Shown one piece after another: positions 50,086 through 62,509 of a stretch of 64,000 nucleotides of DNA. Made by a program: the position numbers and the translations under genes. The first letter of the stretch is position 1. Each line of letters opens with the position of its first letter. The notes below the pieces were generated by a model. The model searched no databases. It saw nothing but the letters and a program-made list of their open reading frames with translations, and was not told the origin of the DNA. Origin of the DNA: Hedera helix (taxonomy: Eukaryota > Streptophyta > Magnoliopsida > Apiales > Araliaceae); contig OX359275.1 in NCBI GenBank assembly GCA_947179155.2, positions 36,638,808 to 36,702,807 on the forward strand, written 5' to 3'.

Positions 50086-50380
50086 TTACTATTTATCTGA
50101 TGTGAAACTTTAAGAACTTCCCCTCATTTGTACACTTACTTCTCTTTATTCATTACACTATCAATTCTTTGACTAATCACTCTCGACTTTATTTATCCGA
50201 TACGAGACTTCAAGAACTCTTCTTCACTTGTGCATTTCTGTTCAATTATCGCACCACTAATTCTTAGATAACCACTCTCTTCTTTATCTATCGAGAGTCG
50301 ACTTACATTAAGAATTAAACATTTTTCTCTTCAATCATTGCATATCATTAATTCTTGGTTAAACAATCTTAGAATCAATT
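50086..50380. repeat. Three diverged ~100-bp tandem repeats
   Basis: Copies begin near 50090, 50188 and 50283 with 'tatttatc(t/c)gat...gagactt(c/t)a(a/t)(a)gaactc' and continue with 'tcacttgt...attcttg(a/g)(c/t)ta(a)(c/t)cactct'. Divergence is high in the third copy. Confidence 0.6.
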
Positions 50381-51632
50381 CATATATATTAATTATTCAT
50401 TCTTTTATTATGTATTTGATATAATTTTTTCTCTCACTTGTGATATTCTAACAGTAACCACGTCACATGGCAGAGAGAAATGTACACACTATAACTTAAC
50501 AATAAAATTATTTGAATATGCTAATGATATTTTCAGTGCGAATAAGTCATATTCTTCATTCTTGCACTATGTATGGATCATTACGAGCATATATCATATT
50601 ACGTGCATAAAAAAATTATACGTTTACAAAAAATATCACGTTTTAACAATAAAAATATAATTATTTGTGTAAATGAATTAGGTCGAGTCAACTATTGAGT
50701 TATTTGAATTTGGTTTATAAAATTTATTAAGTTTGAAATAAAGTTTGATCGAGACTCGTTTAACTACCGAGTCGAGTATGATTTCGAATTGAGCCCGAAC
50801 AATTTAAATTTTTTTAAAGTTAATATTATCCAAATATCAATAAAAAAAATATGATTTGAAAAGATTCAACTAATTTAACGGACTTTAAAATTTATTCATA
50901 TTTAAATTATTTATATTTTGAGTCAAATTCAATTTAAACTTTCACTCAAAAAAATCAAAGTTAAATCATTTGGGTTCATTTTACATTCCTGTATATATAT
51001 GGGTATCACGTTACAAAACTTTGATCCTTGGTCAAAAAAAACACCCCAAAAGAAAAAGAAAACATTCCCGAGAGATAGTAATATTAAAAGATTAAGATAT
51101 CATATTTAATCTTGAAGCTTGCGAACAAATTGCGTTTATTGTTTTAAGCTCACAAGGCCTACTGTCCTCCTCAAATGTCTCTTCACCCTCCAAGAGAACA
51201 AGCCCAAAATAAGCCCACATCATGCACGATTTCTGAATTTGTCAGAGCGCTCCCAATAAATAAAGGGGGCGCGTGCTGTTCAAAGTACATCACTACCCCT
51301 TTATGTTAGAAGCTAATTTCCTCCCACCAGTGAGGGTAATATTGTACTTCTAGTCATCCATACTTCTAAGTATGTCCAAATTATCATGATTTAGGGGCGC
51401 AAACATCATTAACTGTAGTAAGGAGTAAAATATATTAAGACAAAAACAGAGCATATGCTTCCCATCTTTACTGACCACCCCATCCTTCTTTTTTCCTTTA
51501 CCTTCTTACCTACAACAGAGCTCCCCTCCTTTGCTTCTGTTTTGGTGGGTCTCTCTTTATGAAATGTGGAGCTTACATCTTCTTGTATAAACATTCTTGG
51601 GTTTTGGTTGTTTACTGAGAAGAACAAGAACA
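50381..51632. other. Upstream region of the NHL-protein gene
   Basis: AT-rich to about 51110, then mixed sequence up to the start codon. Promoter and leader of the NHL gene should lie in the last 200-300 bases (for example 'ctttatgaaatg' near 51555). No other gene was recognised. Confidence 0.45.
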
Positions 51633-54600
51633 ATGGGGAAGAATTGGGTAATGTTACTTCTGATTTTAGTGATTCTTTTTGGTGGGTGCTCATCGGTTTC
51701 TGCCACTCCTCCTGCAAGTGAGTGTAATTAAACTACTCATAGATTCTAATATTTGTATTTCCCCCTGTAAATTACTTTCATATTTCACATTTGTGTTTCT
51801 CATTCTTCATATTTCTACAGAAATTGTTAGTGGGGTTGTCTCACGTGTTGCCTCTGCTCTATTTAAATGGCTGTGGTCGCTAAAATCTCACGCACCGACA
51901 GGTAAAGATCTTTTCTGAACTCACATTTCACAATTTCCCCTGTTTGAATTCTTGTTTTTACAATTACATATAGCTCATTTTCGTGGGATTATTGGGGTGT
52001 AAAATTTTCAGCTATTTCTAGCCGTTCATTGATGAAATTTGAAGGTGGATACACTGTGGAGACCGTGTTTGATGGAAGCAAGCTCGGAATTGAGCCTTAC
52101 AGTGTAGAGGTTTCCCCAACTGGGGAGCTTCTGGTTTTGGATTCTGAAAATAGTAACATCTATAAAGTCTCAACACCATTGTCACGATGTAAGCTAATTT
52201 TCTCGCGCTCGATTTATTTGTTAGATTAGTTGTCAAAATCATAAGTTATTCTAAATTCTTGAATGCATTATTTTGAAAAGTTTGTGTTTGATTTGTCAAT
52301 TGTCATAAGTATGAACAGAACTTTCACTCAAGCTCTAGTAGTGGGTTAGTTTATCTCTTAGTGACCATGCGAAAGGGGTTAGCCCCATTTGTTAGTGATA
52401 TTTAGAGCTCATTTCTTTACTTTCAAAGGGCTCTAAGAATCTGTAATTTTTTTTTATTATTAAACTACTGCAATAGGTTTTTATACCTGCTTTTGTTTAG
52501 AAGAAGATTCGTCTTTTTAATGTGCCATAACTCTTTTTGTTTTTTTCAGAAATGATTCTATCTTTTTGAAATTTTGCAAACCTTCACTTTGCTTTTATTG
52601 ACCAAATTTCGCCAATGACATCAAGCTCTTTGCTCTCTATTTTCTTTTAGATTCATTTGATGGTCCTTTACCTTTTCTTATCTTGCTTAGTCATATGTCC
52701 TTTGCATCTTCTGCATAGAGAATAAAGGCCATGTGTGGTCTTCTGAATTTGGATTGCTTCTGAAAAGCCAAATCCCAACTTTCATCCGGTTAGTTGCAAT
52801 TAAACTTTATCAACTTTTTTTTTCCATCACAACACCATAATGTGAGTATGTGTGTTTATTTGAATAAATCACACTGCGTTGATGAATTACAACTGTAACT
52901 ATTTTGGTTATAAACCTGTCCAAACTCTCATCATAAATTAATTTGCTAGAGCCTTGGGACTATATGCTTTATCAATTATGAGTTTCAATTGTATGGTTGC
53001 TGCACATCAGCAATTTTTCCCTCAAAACTTGTGTTGATCCAGTGAACAACACAGTATTCTAGCTGCTTATTAAGAAAACAGTTGTTTTAGGGAAGATCAT
53101 ACCTAATTTTTTGATGATGTTTTCTGGTGTATTTCTTTCATTCAACTCTTGAAAATTGAACTTTATAATTATGATGAGTAAATGCCTCTTTATTTGGAAG
53201 AAGGCCCACTTTTTCAAAAGAGAATGCCTTTTGGTTGTTTGGAATCATTTCTTGTTTTTGAAGTTATGTCGCTTCTAACTTTTCCTTTGAGTCCAAGCTT
53301 CTCCAGTTGCCATCTGAACTCCTTTATTCCTCTTTTCTGTTTGTCTGTCTGTCTCTCTTCCTTGATAGACATTGCATAATTTATCTATACAGTGCATAGC
53401 ATACTAAATAAGATATTTATTAGCCAAATGCCATTAGATCCCATAAAAGGTTCAAAATTCTAGCTTTCTTCTCCCAAATTATTATCGAAATGGATGGTAA
53501 TCTGCAGATAGCAGGCCCAAGCTTGTCGCTGGCTCGTTTGAGGGGCACTCTGGTCATGTGGATGGGAAGCCAAGAGAAGCAAGGATGCACCACCCAAAAG
53601 GGCATACAGTGGACGATAAAGGAAATATATATGTTGCAGACACCATGAACATGGCAATCAGGAAGATCAGTGATGCAGGTAACTTTATGTCTATGAACTC
53701 TTCAAGTACTTGCTCAATGAGTGGATGAACTCTTCAACTATATGTACTTGATGTATAAGCATTCACTTGTTTAGTAATTGGAAAAACTCTTCCAAATCTA
53801 TCTATTTCCTTCTGAATGTCCCCTTGGCTTGTATAATTCAAGTAATATTTGACTGCAACAATCAACAATGGCTGTATTTTTAACTTACAGAATGAAAGAC
53901 GAGTTAATTATAAACTTGAGGTTTTTTCTTTATGCAGGGGTTGTAACCATTGCAGGAGGATCGTGGGCCCGAGGGGGAGGTCATGTTGACGGTCCAAGTG
54001 AAGACGCAAAGTTTTCAAATGATTTTGATGTGGTTTATGTTGGAAGCAGCTGCTCTCTTTTGGTTGTTGACAGAGGAAATCAGGCAATTCGAGAGATCCA
54101 ACTACATGATGATGATTGTTCCTACCAAGACAATGGTGATCTTAATTTAGGTAAGCTGAATGTCGTAATTTGATTTTTATTACCACTCTTTCATGATCAT
54201 GATTATGGGTATTGGTAAGACATCATTTCTATAATTGTAGGAATAGCAGTACTTGCAGCAGCTGGGTTTTTCGGTTACATGCTGGCCTTGCTACAACGTA
54301 GGGTTGCAGCCATGTTTTCATCCCACCATGTAAGCAACCAATGGCTTAGTATACTTGTTCTAGCTCCCTCTAATATTTCCCTTGGAGACTTTGGAGTAAT
54401 ACTAACTAGAACTTCAAAAGGAATCATACCTACAGCTACATTTCTTGTAAAATGTTCCACCTAGAGGTAAAGAATAGATGCAAGGAAATTTATAACCAGT
54501 TTGGAGCATAAAACTGTTTTTTAATTTAAATTTCTATCAAATAATCAAAACATATATAAATTGAAAATAGAAATGAATCCTTCATTTTTTCTGTTAAACT

Positions 54601-55467
54601 CTCCATATTTATTTAATACTTTCAGATTTATATCTTATCATTTCATTTCCTTAAACCCAACATTAGATATCTTTGTATATTCTGACTTTAGAAAAAAGAA
54701 ATCATCGTGTATTTTTGTAGGATCCCAGAGATTCTGTGAAGAGCATCCCTCCAGCACCATATCAGAGACCCGTTAAATCAGTCAGGCCCCCCTTAATTCC
54801 AGCTGAACATGAATCAGAGAAACAAGAAGAAGGCTTATTTGATTCAATGGGGAAGCTCTTCCTAAATACGGGCTCGTCTGTGGTTGAACTCTTTGGGGGA
54901 TTATTCTCGGGGTTTAGAAAGAAACCGCTCCAGCATCACGTCCAGCAGCAATATTACCAGCAACCGAGCCGACATTCAAATGCTTGGCCAATGCAAGAAA
55001 GCTTCGTTATTCCAAATGATGACGAACCTCCTCCATTAGAAACAAGAGACCCCCCAACTCCCAGAAAACCCTATCCATTTATGACCAAGGACATGGAGAA
55101 AAGCCGCCATTTCAAGCAAAGCCGGTCATTTTATGGCGGGTTGAATGGAGATTTTCAGCAACAGCAACAATTACAGCAGCATCTGCACCAGCAACAACAG
55201 CTACAGCTACAACAACAATTGCAGCAGCAACAACAACAGCAACAAAAACAGCATCAGCAGCACCATCAAAGGCATCACTTGTCTAGCCCCCAGACTTACT
55301 ATGAACAAAGCTGCGAGACGAATGAGATTGTGTTCGGGGCAGTACAGGAACAGGATGGACGGCGTGAAGCCATGGTGATCAAGGCAGTCGACTATGGGGA
55401 TCCTGGTTATAGTACTCATAATATTCGATCCAGATATAATTATGCGGGTTACTCGTATGGGTATTGA
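51633..55467 (+). CDS. NHL-repeat membrane protein with polyglutamine region
   Basis: Seven exons: 51633-51717, 51821-51901, 52012-52188, 53508-53678, 53938-54150, 54241-54329, 54721-55467; 520 residues, frame intact. A signal peptide (MGKNWVMLLLILVILFGG, cleavage near residue 25) leads to a lumenal or extracellular part with NHL-type beta-propeller repeats (about 60-220; for example GNIYVADTMNMAIRKI and LLVVDRGNQAIREI). A membrane segment follows at about 243-261 (GIAVLAAAGFFGYMLALL). The cytosolic tail is proline-rich, then glutamine-rich at about 418-456 and ends YAGYSYGY. Plants have a small family of such NHL-domain proteins of similar length, whose function is poorly known; the propeller may be a binding surface. 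Intron 3 is the longest (1,319 bp). The glutamine stretch is encoded by mixed CAA/CAG with some His, Leu and Lys. Confidence 0.9.
55156..55270 (+). repeat. CAR trinucleotide repeat coding for the Gln tract
   Basis: CAG/CAA triplets interrupted by CTA, CTG, CAC, CAT and AAA. The interruptions should limit slippage. It is translated as the Gln-rich tail of the NHL protein. Confidence 0.85.
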
Positions 55468-57716
55468 TCATTTTTACTTTGATGTCGGCCAAGTAGCCAT
55501 AATGTGTATTAGGTATAATTATTAAAGATTGTACGTAGAAGATCATGAATGTAATAGCAAAGTTCGTCTCTTTTTTTTCTATTTTAATTTGTTTTATGTT
55601 TTGCGCTAGTATTTTTCGAAGCAATGGTTCGTAAAACAATGGTTGTCTCTGTGCTTTGTTTTGTCACTTACAAATATTAAAAATTACCAACCAAGTTATC
55701 TGTGAAGACTACAGAGCCCGCCAATCAATGGAGTAAAATAGTGGGCAGATTAATATCATCCCAAGCATGCATCTCCTTGGAACTGGAGTAATAACTCGAG
55801 TATCACAACATTTATATATCTAGAAGGAAAGAGGACCACCTGATCTCGACCCCCAGATTGAATGGTGCTGAATTTTGTGGGTGGCAGGCACGATCACCAA
55901 GAAACTGAATACTTGAGCTTCCTTGATTCAAACAATATTTTTAATTTTTTATTTAAAATTGGAAGCTTTTTTACAAATGTCTCCTTATAAGTTTTTTATT
56001 ACTACATTTTTTAAAAACGCTTTTGCAATTATGTAATCAAACTCCATTTTAACTTTGTTATGAATATACTTTTGTCCAAAATTATGAATTTTAAAAATAT
56101 TTTATCTCAGCCAAACGGATGATAATAATAATAATTATTATTATTATAATAGGGTGAGGATAAGATGTAATGTGAGCCTAGTAAAAGTTATTTTGTAGGA
56201 TTTGGGATGGATCCCTAAATTTTTATCAAAAGCCTGATAGATCAACCCAAGTAATTTGAGGCCCATTTATATATAGTCCATTTGATTAAAAATCCCACTA
56301 CAACTATTACCTCACATTGGTCTGCGCCTGCCCTAGCCCATTCCTAAAAGGGAACTTAATTTTTTTAATATTTACAAATGTTAAGGATTAACTTTTCTTC
56401 CAAATTTATTTCTATATATAATAACTTATTAATTTAATAGTTCGGTATGATAATAAAATTATCATGACAAATTTAAGAACATTGTAGTGTGGCTGCGTCA
56501 TTTTGAACTACTATCAGTGACTCTTTATATAAATAAAAAAAATTGACAAATGAAATTTTTTTATGGAATAACGATAGTAGCGTATGCTTTATTTTTTTTG
56601 TATGCCAATACAACAGAAATGTTAAAAAGTTGTTTATAATAATTTTGTTAAATAAAATTTATTATAACACAATTATTTCAGTACAAATCTTAAAATTTTG
56701 GGGCGGGGGGAGTAGAACTCTGTTTTTTGGGACGAGGGAGTGATATATAATCAAACTTCAAGGATGCAACTAATTTTCAATTTTAATTTAGAAAACTTGA
56801 AGTCGAACAAAAAAAAAAAAGACTTACAAGTATAGAATAATATTATGTGCACAAGCTATACACAAAAAATTATATATCAATAGTAAGATGTGTTATTACC
56901 AATAAAAATGTGTAGATTATCCAATTGTAGGTCCTGCTTTTTATTTTTCTCTTTTTTTATAATTGTTTATGTGCAATTTTTTTTGCTTAATTAATTTTTA
57001 ATTTTAATTCATTCAACTTGAAGGTCACAAGAAAAATGGACCTAAAAGGAAATAGTTCAAGGGTGGAATATGCATACCATACGATTACTAGCGGCTGACT
57101 AATCAAACGGATGGAGTGGACCCTGTAGGTCATATGTGTAATTCGGAAATCCGAGTATGGAAGTAAGTATAAAGGAAAATAAAAATTAAATTCTATAAAA
57201 AGAGTCTAGCTTAATTTATTGAGTCAATTATAAAATCCTCAAATTCAAATGGATATGCATTTATTTAATTTTTATTAATGCAATAATTAATTGGTTAACC
57301 AAACTTGGGATACTGATTAGACCTTGATAATGATGACTTTATGTTCCTAAATATATTTTTAATATTAGTTAAGAATGTAATAATGGAGATGTGATGTGAA
57401 TAACGACAAATTTATAAATATCATATCATAAATATAGTCATTTTACAAATTAGTACTAATAAGATTATAACCCATGCAAACTAGTCCAAAAAAAAAACGC
57501 ATTCATAGTAAATTATTATAGAATAACAAATATTGGTGTACATACGATCGAGTGTAATAACATTACTCGGCAAAAGTTTACAACAGAAGAATGAATGAAG
57601 CATAAGTTGAAGGAAACGAATGTGTGTACAAAAGGAGTATTTAAAGTAGTATCCCTATATATATATATATATATATATATATGAGTGATGTACGTAATGG
57701 AGTAATAAAGATATGA
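55468..57716. other. Intergenic region between NHL and peptide genes
   Basis: The NHL 3' untranslated region occupies the first 150-200 bases. The remainder is AT-rich with no supported gene. A GC-poor stretch near 56130-56350 has some cellular-looking sequence but no conserved frame. A (TA)n run lies at 57655-57682 in the 3' flank of the peptide gene. Confidence 0.5.
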
Positions 57717-57965
57717 TCAGTGCTGGGCTCCATCAACGTAGGAATGTCCAACCCCAGGACTTGGGCCACTCTGCTTAATAGTACCCCATAGAGCAAGAAC
57801 TTTCTCATAGTACTCTTCAACATTCTCATTAACGTGCCCTCCCAGTTGAATTGTAGGAGGAGGATCTCTTATCAGAGGCCGGGCTTGCATGCAAGTAAAT
57901 AGCAAACTCAACAACATAATTACAATCATTAGGAGACTGTTTGACGTGAACTTTCTGCAGCCCAT
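57717..57965 (-). CDS. Secreted peptide precursor, CEP/PIP type
   Basis: Single-exon precursor of 82 residues. A signal peptide (about 1-28, with the hydrophobic core LLMIVIMLLSLLF) precedes a variable region and a C-terminal conserved block SGPSPGVGH at 66-74, followed by eight residues to the stop. The S-x-PSPGVGH ending is typical of group II C-terminally encoded peptides (the CEP13/14 kind); SGPS...GxGH also recalls the PIP family, so the exact class is not certain. Such precursors are secreted, processed and their prolines hydroxylated; the peptide then acts on leucine-rich-repeat receptor kinases in defence or growth signalling. A TATA box lies about 135 bases upstream on the minus strand. 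The frame is intact and the length normal for the family. Confidence 0.85.
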   Translation of the reverse strand: MGCRKFTSNSLLMIVIMLLSLLFTCMQARPLIRDPPPTIQLGGHVNENVEEYYEKVLALWGTIKQSGPSPGVGHSYVDGAQH

Positions 57966-58097
57966 TACCGATCGATATATGTATATATAGAATATTGTGA
58001 AATATACTATTTTGGAAGTTAAAAGAGCAAGAGAGGAGAGAGATCAAGAGAGATTGAAGTTTTTAGATATGATGAAGATGGTGGTGCTCGTGTTACG

Positions 58098-58107
58098 TAT
58101 TTATAGT
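58098..58107 (-). promoter_or_regulatory. TATA box of the peptide gene
   Basis: CTATAAATAC on the minus strand, about 135 bases before the start codon. It predicts a leader of roughly 100 bases. Confidence 0.55.
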
Positions 58108-59137
58108 AGTAGTAGTAGTTATTTATTTATTTATAGAGTTGAAAAATGAGGTTATTTGCTTGACCGGGAGGAGACAGTGCAAAGTCCAAACACGGAAGGA
58201 CATATGGGAAGCACGAAAGGAAACTTTGTATTGGAAATAACGAAGAGGAGAGGTTGAATTACTTGGGAGCCAATTTTGAAGAAAAGTTGCATGTTTTACT
58301 AAAACCAGGGAACAAATTCGTTAATTCCAACTTTTTAGTCCTCCTCGTGACTTGGACCAACTTATTAGTAGTAGTATTATAGTAGTAAATCTTTACTTGT
58401 GATGATGATGATGCATGACTCATCAGGGAAGGAATTTAAGAGAGCAATTCATGGCACACGGAACATGACTTTTGAGCCGTTTTTGCTACGTTACGTTATG
58501 TTTTGTTACTTTTTTATTTTGGAGTTTTTTTCTTTGACTTATAAATAAAGTCTAGGTTTTTATACAAGATTTTTACGTTTTTCGATCTCAAAAAGACAAG
58601 TTCAAGTACCATTTTTTTTCTTCTTAAAATAATGAGATAAATAAAATATAAGTAAGTTATTTAGTGAAATCTATTAGTATTAAAAAAATAAAAATGCTCG
58701 TCGTTTTATATACTTTTATAGAGTCGTTAAGGATAAATTTTAATTTTTTTTCTTTATTCTTTGGTTTTTTTTTTTAATTTACTTAAAAAAATGTACTTAA
58801 TTCAAGTTTTTAAAGACGTAAGGAGTATATTTTTATTAAAATTGTTAAGTAATATAATTTAAGGAAGTGGTAAACAAATCTAGTACAAGTATCGAGTTGT
58901 CCCCCTTTCTAAATCCAAGACCTCTCTCATTAACGTTCCATATTTGAGTTTGTTCATGCAGTAGACGACGAATTTAACCCATATTACTGAATTGATTAGA
59001 ATCTTGCTACACGAGTCCTATTAGTATAGCGCCAGTACATGGTGTAGTCGGCATATTCTCAAACATTTAAAAATTAGCAAATTAATGAAGCATTTTATAA
59101 CGTAAAGGTTATAATGCTAAAAAAAAAAAACACTCGC

Positions 59138-59270
59138 ACAAATATAAAATAAATTTGGGAACCTAAAGGGCAGAGGGTTTTAGTTTTAACCATCATGCTA
59201 CTTATACAAATATAAAATAAATCTTGGAACCTAAAGGGTACATGGTTTCGGTTTTAACCATCATGTTAAC
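59138..59270. repeat. ~67-bp tandem duplication
   Basis: Both copies contain 'acaaatataaaataaat' then 'ggaacctaaaggg' and 'gttttaaccatcatg', at about 59138 and 59205, with a few differences. Confidence 0.85.
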
Positions 59271-61011
59271 ACTATTGCCATTTAAATACACTTTTATAAT
59301 TATGATTTAAGAGTCATACTACAAAATTTTATATCAAATTATAATTACAAACTATTTGGATAATTAAGATTATTAGAATGACCCACAATATTTTTTATAT
59401 ATATATATATATATTTAAAATAGTTATTACTAATACTGTACCGACTATAAGTCAATGATGTCTTAGAATAATGGTTATAATAGAGACTCGATAACTATTA
59501 GGTTTTAGGTTTAATTATGTGCTTTCTTTCCTCTTTATAGTGGGACCTATTTTCTTTATTTTGAGATTTGTATTTTCGTTGACAGAATGTGAAGTATAGT
59601 TATTGTTAAGAGATTTATAAATTGTAATATAATTTATTATATGATTAAAAATATTAATTTCCCAGTATAAGAATGGATAATTTCCATTTTGACGAATCCC
59701 CGAAGTAGAACATTAGGTGATTTGGGATTCCTTTTGAAGATTGTTTCTTGGATAAATGTACTTTCTACGCCTACCTTATGAATCAAAATTACGTACACCC
59801 ATTGGCCTTGTGTTATTATATTTTATTGTTGGCGTAAAACTTTACGTACCTAACCTTGTTTTGTAGTTGTGTTATATATACTCCATTCATTCTATAAAAA
59901 CATATTCATTTACAAAGTTTATAATATTAAAAATATATTTTTATTCAACATAACTTCAAATAATAATAAATTATTAGTTTAATAATTTAGTATAATGATA
60001 AAATTATGATTACAAAGTTAAAAATATTATGTCATTTTATTTTAATATTACAAAAAGTGGGTTTTTTTCTTCGAATATATTCTAGCTTTTGTGTGTGAGT
60101 TTTGTTTTTTCTGTATATATATATGTGTTGTATTTTATGTTACATATTTTTGTTTGTGTCAAGTAGTTTAGTTTGATTAATATAAAATATATATTTAACC
60201 TAATTAATATTGTGATATATTTTTCATTTTGCGTTACTCCCTCCTTTCCCAAAAAGAAAAAGATCACAAGAGGTCTCATTGTTACATTTCTTTTTTAATT
60301 TGCAAAATCATACTATATAATTAAAATTAATATAAATATCTATTATTGTATTTTATTTAATTGTAGTTATTGTAACTAATTCAAAAAATACTATTAATGG
60401 CAAAATTTGCTTTTTAAGCTTACATGAATTACATTATAATTTTCAAAATTTATAATTTCGTGAATTGGATTTAAGATATAATAAACTCTTTTTACATATT
60501 TTATTTTAAAATTTTGTTAAAACTGAAAATGAACATGAAAATAGGTAAAAGTTAGGTACCTCTCACTAGCATGTTAATAAGATTACCAAATAAGCAAAAT
60601 AAGCACACATTAAAAACAAAGGGTAAACTGCAAACTTGTCCTCTTATGTTTATATAATTTTGCAATATAGACACTAATATTTTAACTTTTATAATGTCAT
60701 AACCAAAAATTTAATTTGTTGCAAATTTGTCTCCTCTAACCAATTTTGACCAACATGTGAGAAACATGTGCGATTTTGAAGTGCAAAATAGTCAACTAAT
60801 ATATAACACTATTCAAAACTCATAATAATATTTTTTAAACTATTGACTTTCTTTAACACATAGTTATTTACTTAGCTAGTATAATTAATAATGTTAAGAC
60901 ATTTTATTAATTATAAAACTATTAACTTACAAATGATTAATTCTAAAAAAATTATAAAATACAACATTAAAAACATTATTAATATTATAAAATTATTAAT
61001 GCTGAATACTA

Positions 61012-61091
61012 ATGCCAATTTTCAAGAAATAGGCAATGGAATTTTTTGCTTGCTATTAAAGTTTGAGATGCCAATTTTCAAGAAATAGGCA
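61012..61091. repeat. 24-bp perfect direct repeat around a 32-bp spacer
   Basis: ATGCCAATTTTCAAGAAATA plus GGCA occurs at 61012-61035 and 61068-61091. The spacer is unique. Confidence 0.85.
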
Positions 61092-61799
61092 TTTGCTTCC
61101 TGCACAATAGGTACAATTCCTTGAATCAAATCATGGCAAAAGAACATCTTAAAACATAAAGTAATAAAATAAAATAAAATATAAATGGTACAAATACTGA
61201 TGAGTATATAAATTCCCGTTTGTCTCACATTGATAGAGAGAAAGAAATCAAATATAAAGGTATTATAGTTGTTATTTGTGACACCCCCCAAATCTGGGCC
61301 CACACAGCCCAAACTTGAGTCGTCAAAAGATTACAACAAAATTATTATAACAAAGCACAACGTACAACAATACAGTGTATAATAATACACAACTAAGTCT
61401 TCACTATTATTGCCACACTATTTTACATCATGTGAAGACTATGATAGCTAATCCTCGGACCCTCACTCCATCCCCCGGCTAGACCCCGTTACGTTTTCAT
61501 CTCCTGTTGAAAAATAATGGAACAAAAGAAAGGGTGAGCTCAAATAGCCCAGTAAGAAATATCATGACTAAGATTATGACGAATAAATTATCATTAGCCT
61601 TCAACAGTTGAGTTCTTGATAGAATACAATAGACTACAAGGTTTATATCAAAAACTGCAGTTAAATTCTTAAACAATGTTCAGATCAATAAAAGCAGGGG
61701 AATGAGCAATCTATTAGAAGAATAATGCAGACCATAATGTCCACTCGCTTCTCTTTTTAGTAAAAACATCATCAACTTTTATCATCTGAAATACCATTA

Positions 61800-62090
61800 G
61801 TCATGATAATAAAAATTCACAGTTCCTGATCATAATCATGCAAATCAACAGTTCATCTTTGCACTACGGGCCAAAGATATTCAATATAGCACCAGCGGTC
61901 ATGATTATACCAGATTCAGCCTTTGGTCATAATCATACCAAACAACAGTTCATCTACGGGCCAAAGAGAACTTTCAATATAATACCAACGGTCATGATTA
62001 TACCAGATTCAGCCTTTGGTCATAATCATACCAATCAACAGTTCATCTTTGCACTACGGGCCAAAGAGAACATTCACCACGTGCTATAAA
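61800..62090. repeat. Three ~95-bp tandem repeats in the LTR
   Basis: 'caacagttcatct' recurs at 61846, 61943 and 62036, each followed by 'acgggccaaaga' and then 'ggtcatgattataccagatt'. The second copy lacks 'ttgcact'. The solo LTR at 14-16.8 kb has a single diverged counterpart. Confidence 0.9.
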
Positions 62091-62100
62091 GGACACCGAA

Positions 62101-62150
62101 CAGATGTATCGCCTTTAACCTAGTATATCGCCTTTAACCTATCATCTGTT
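62101..62150. repeat. ~22-bp tandem duplication
   Basis: 'tatcgcctttaacct' occurs at about 62107 and 62126, back to back. Confidence 0.85.
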
Positions 62151-62509
62151 CAACAATTATATCACATCTGTGCCCCCGGCCACAGATATTCACAACAACA
62201 TGGTTCTTGATGATTAGAATAACAACCGTGATATAGATGATGAATCAGAAGAAACAGTATGATCAATAAATATCGAAAGTTTATGACTTTACTTTGTGCA
62301 GATTCAAACAATGTCCAAATTGCCAACATGATGTGGACTAAAATTCAAGAATGATATTTAAGATCCACAGTTCAGAATAACAGTTAAGGTTCAATAGAAA
62401 GGTTAACGTAAAATAGGAAGGTTCAGTTGAAATGATATTAGATGAAGCGCAAACTATTAAAGAATATATAATCATTTCAGGAAACTTTGCCAACAAGAGA
62501 CAAATAAGA

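Larger units (their letters stand above)
58108..61276. other. Gene-free region
   Basis: AT-rich. Contains a tandem duplication (59138-59270), a TA run (59398-59414), MITE-like ends ('tactccattcattctataaa' near 59880 and 'tactccctcctttccc' near 60235) and a spaced 24-bp direct repeat (61012-61091). No gene was recognised. Confidence 0.5.
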
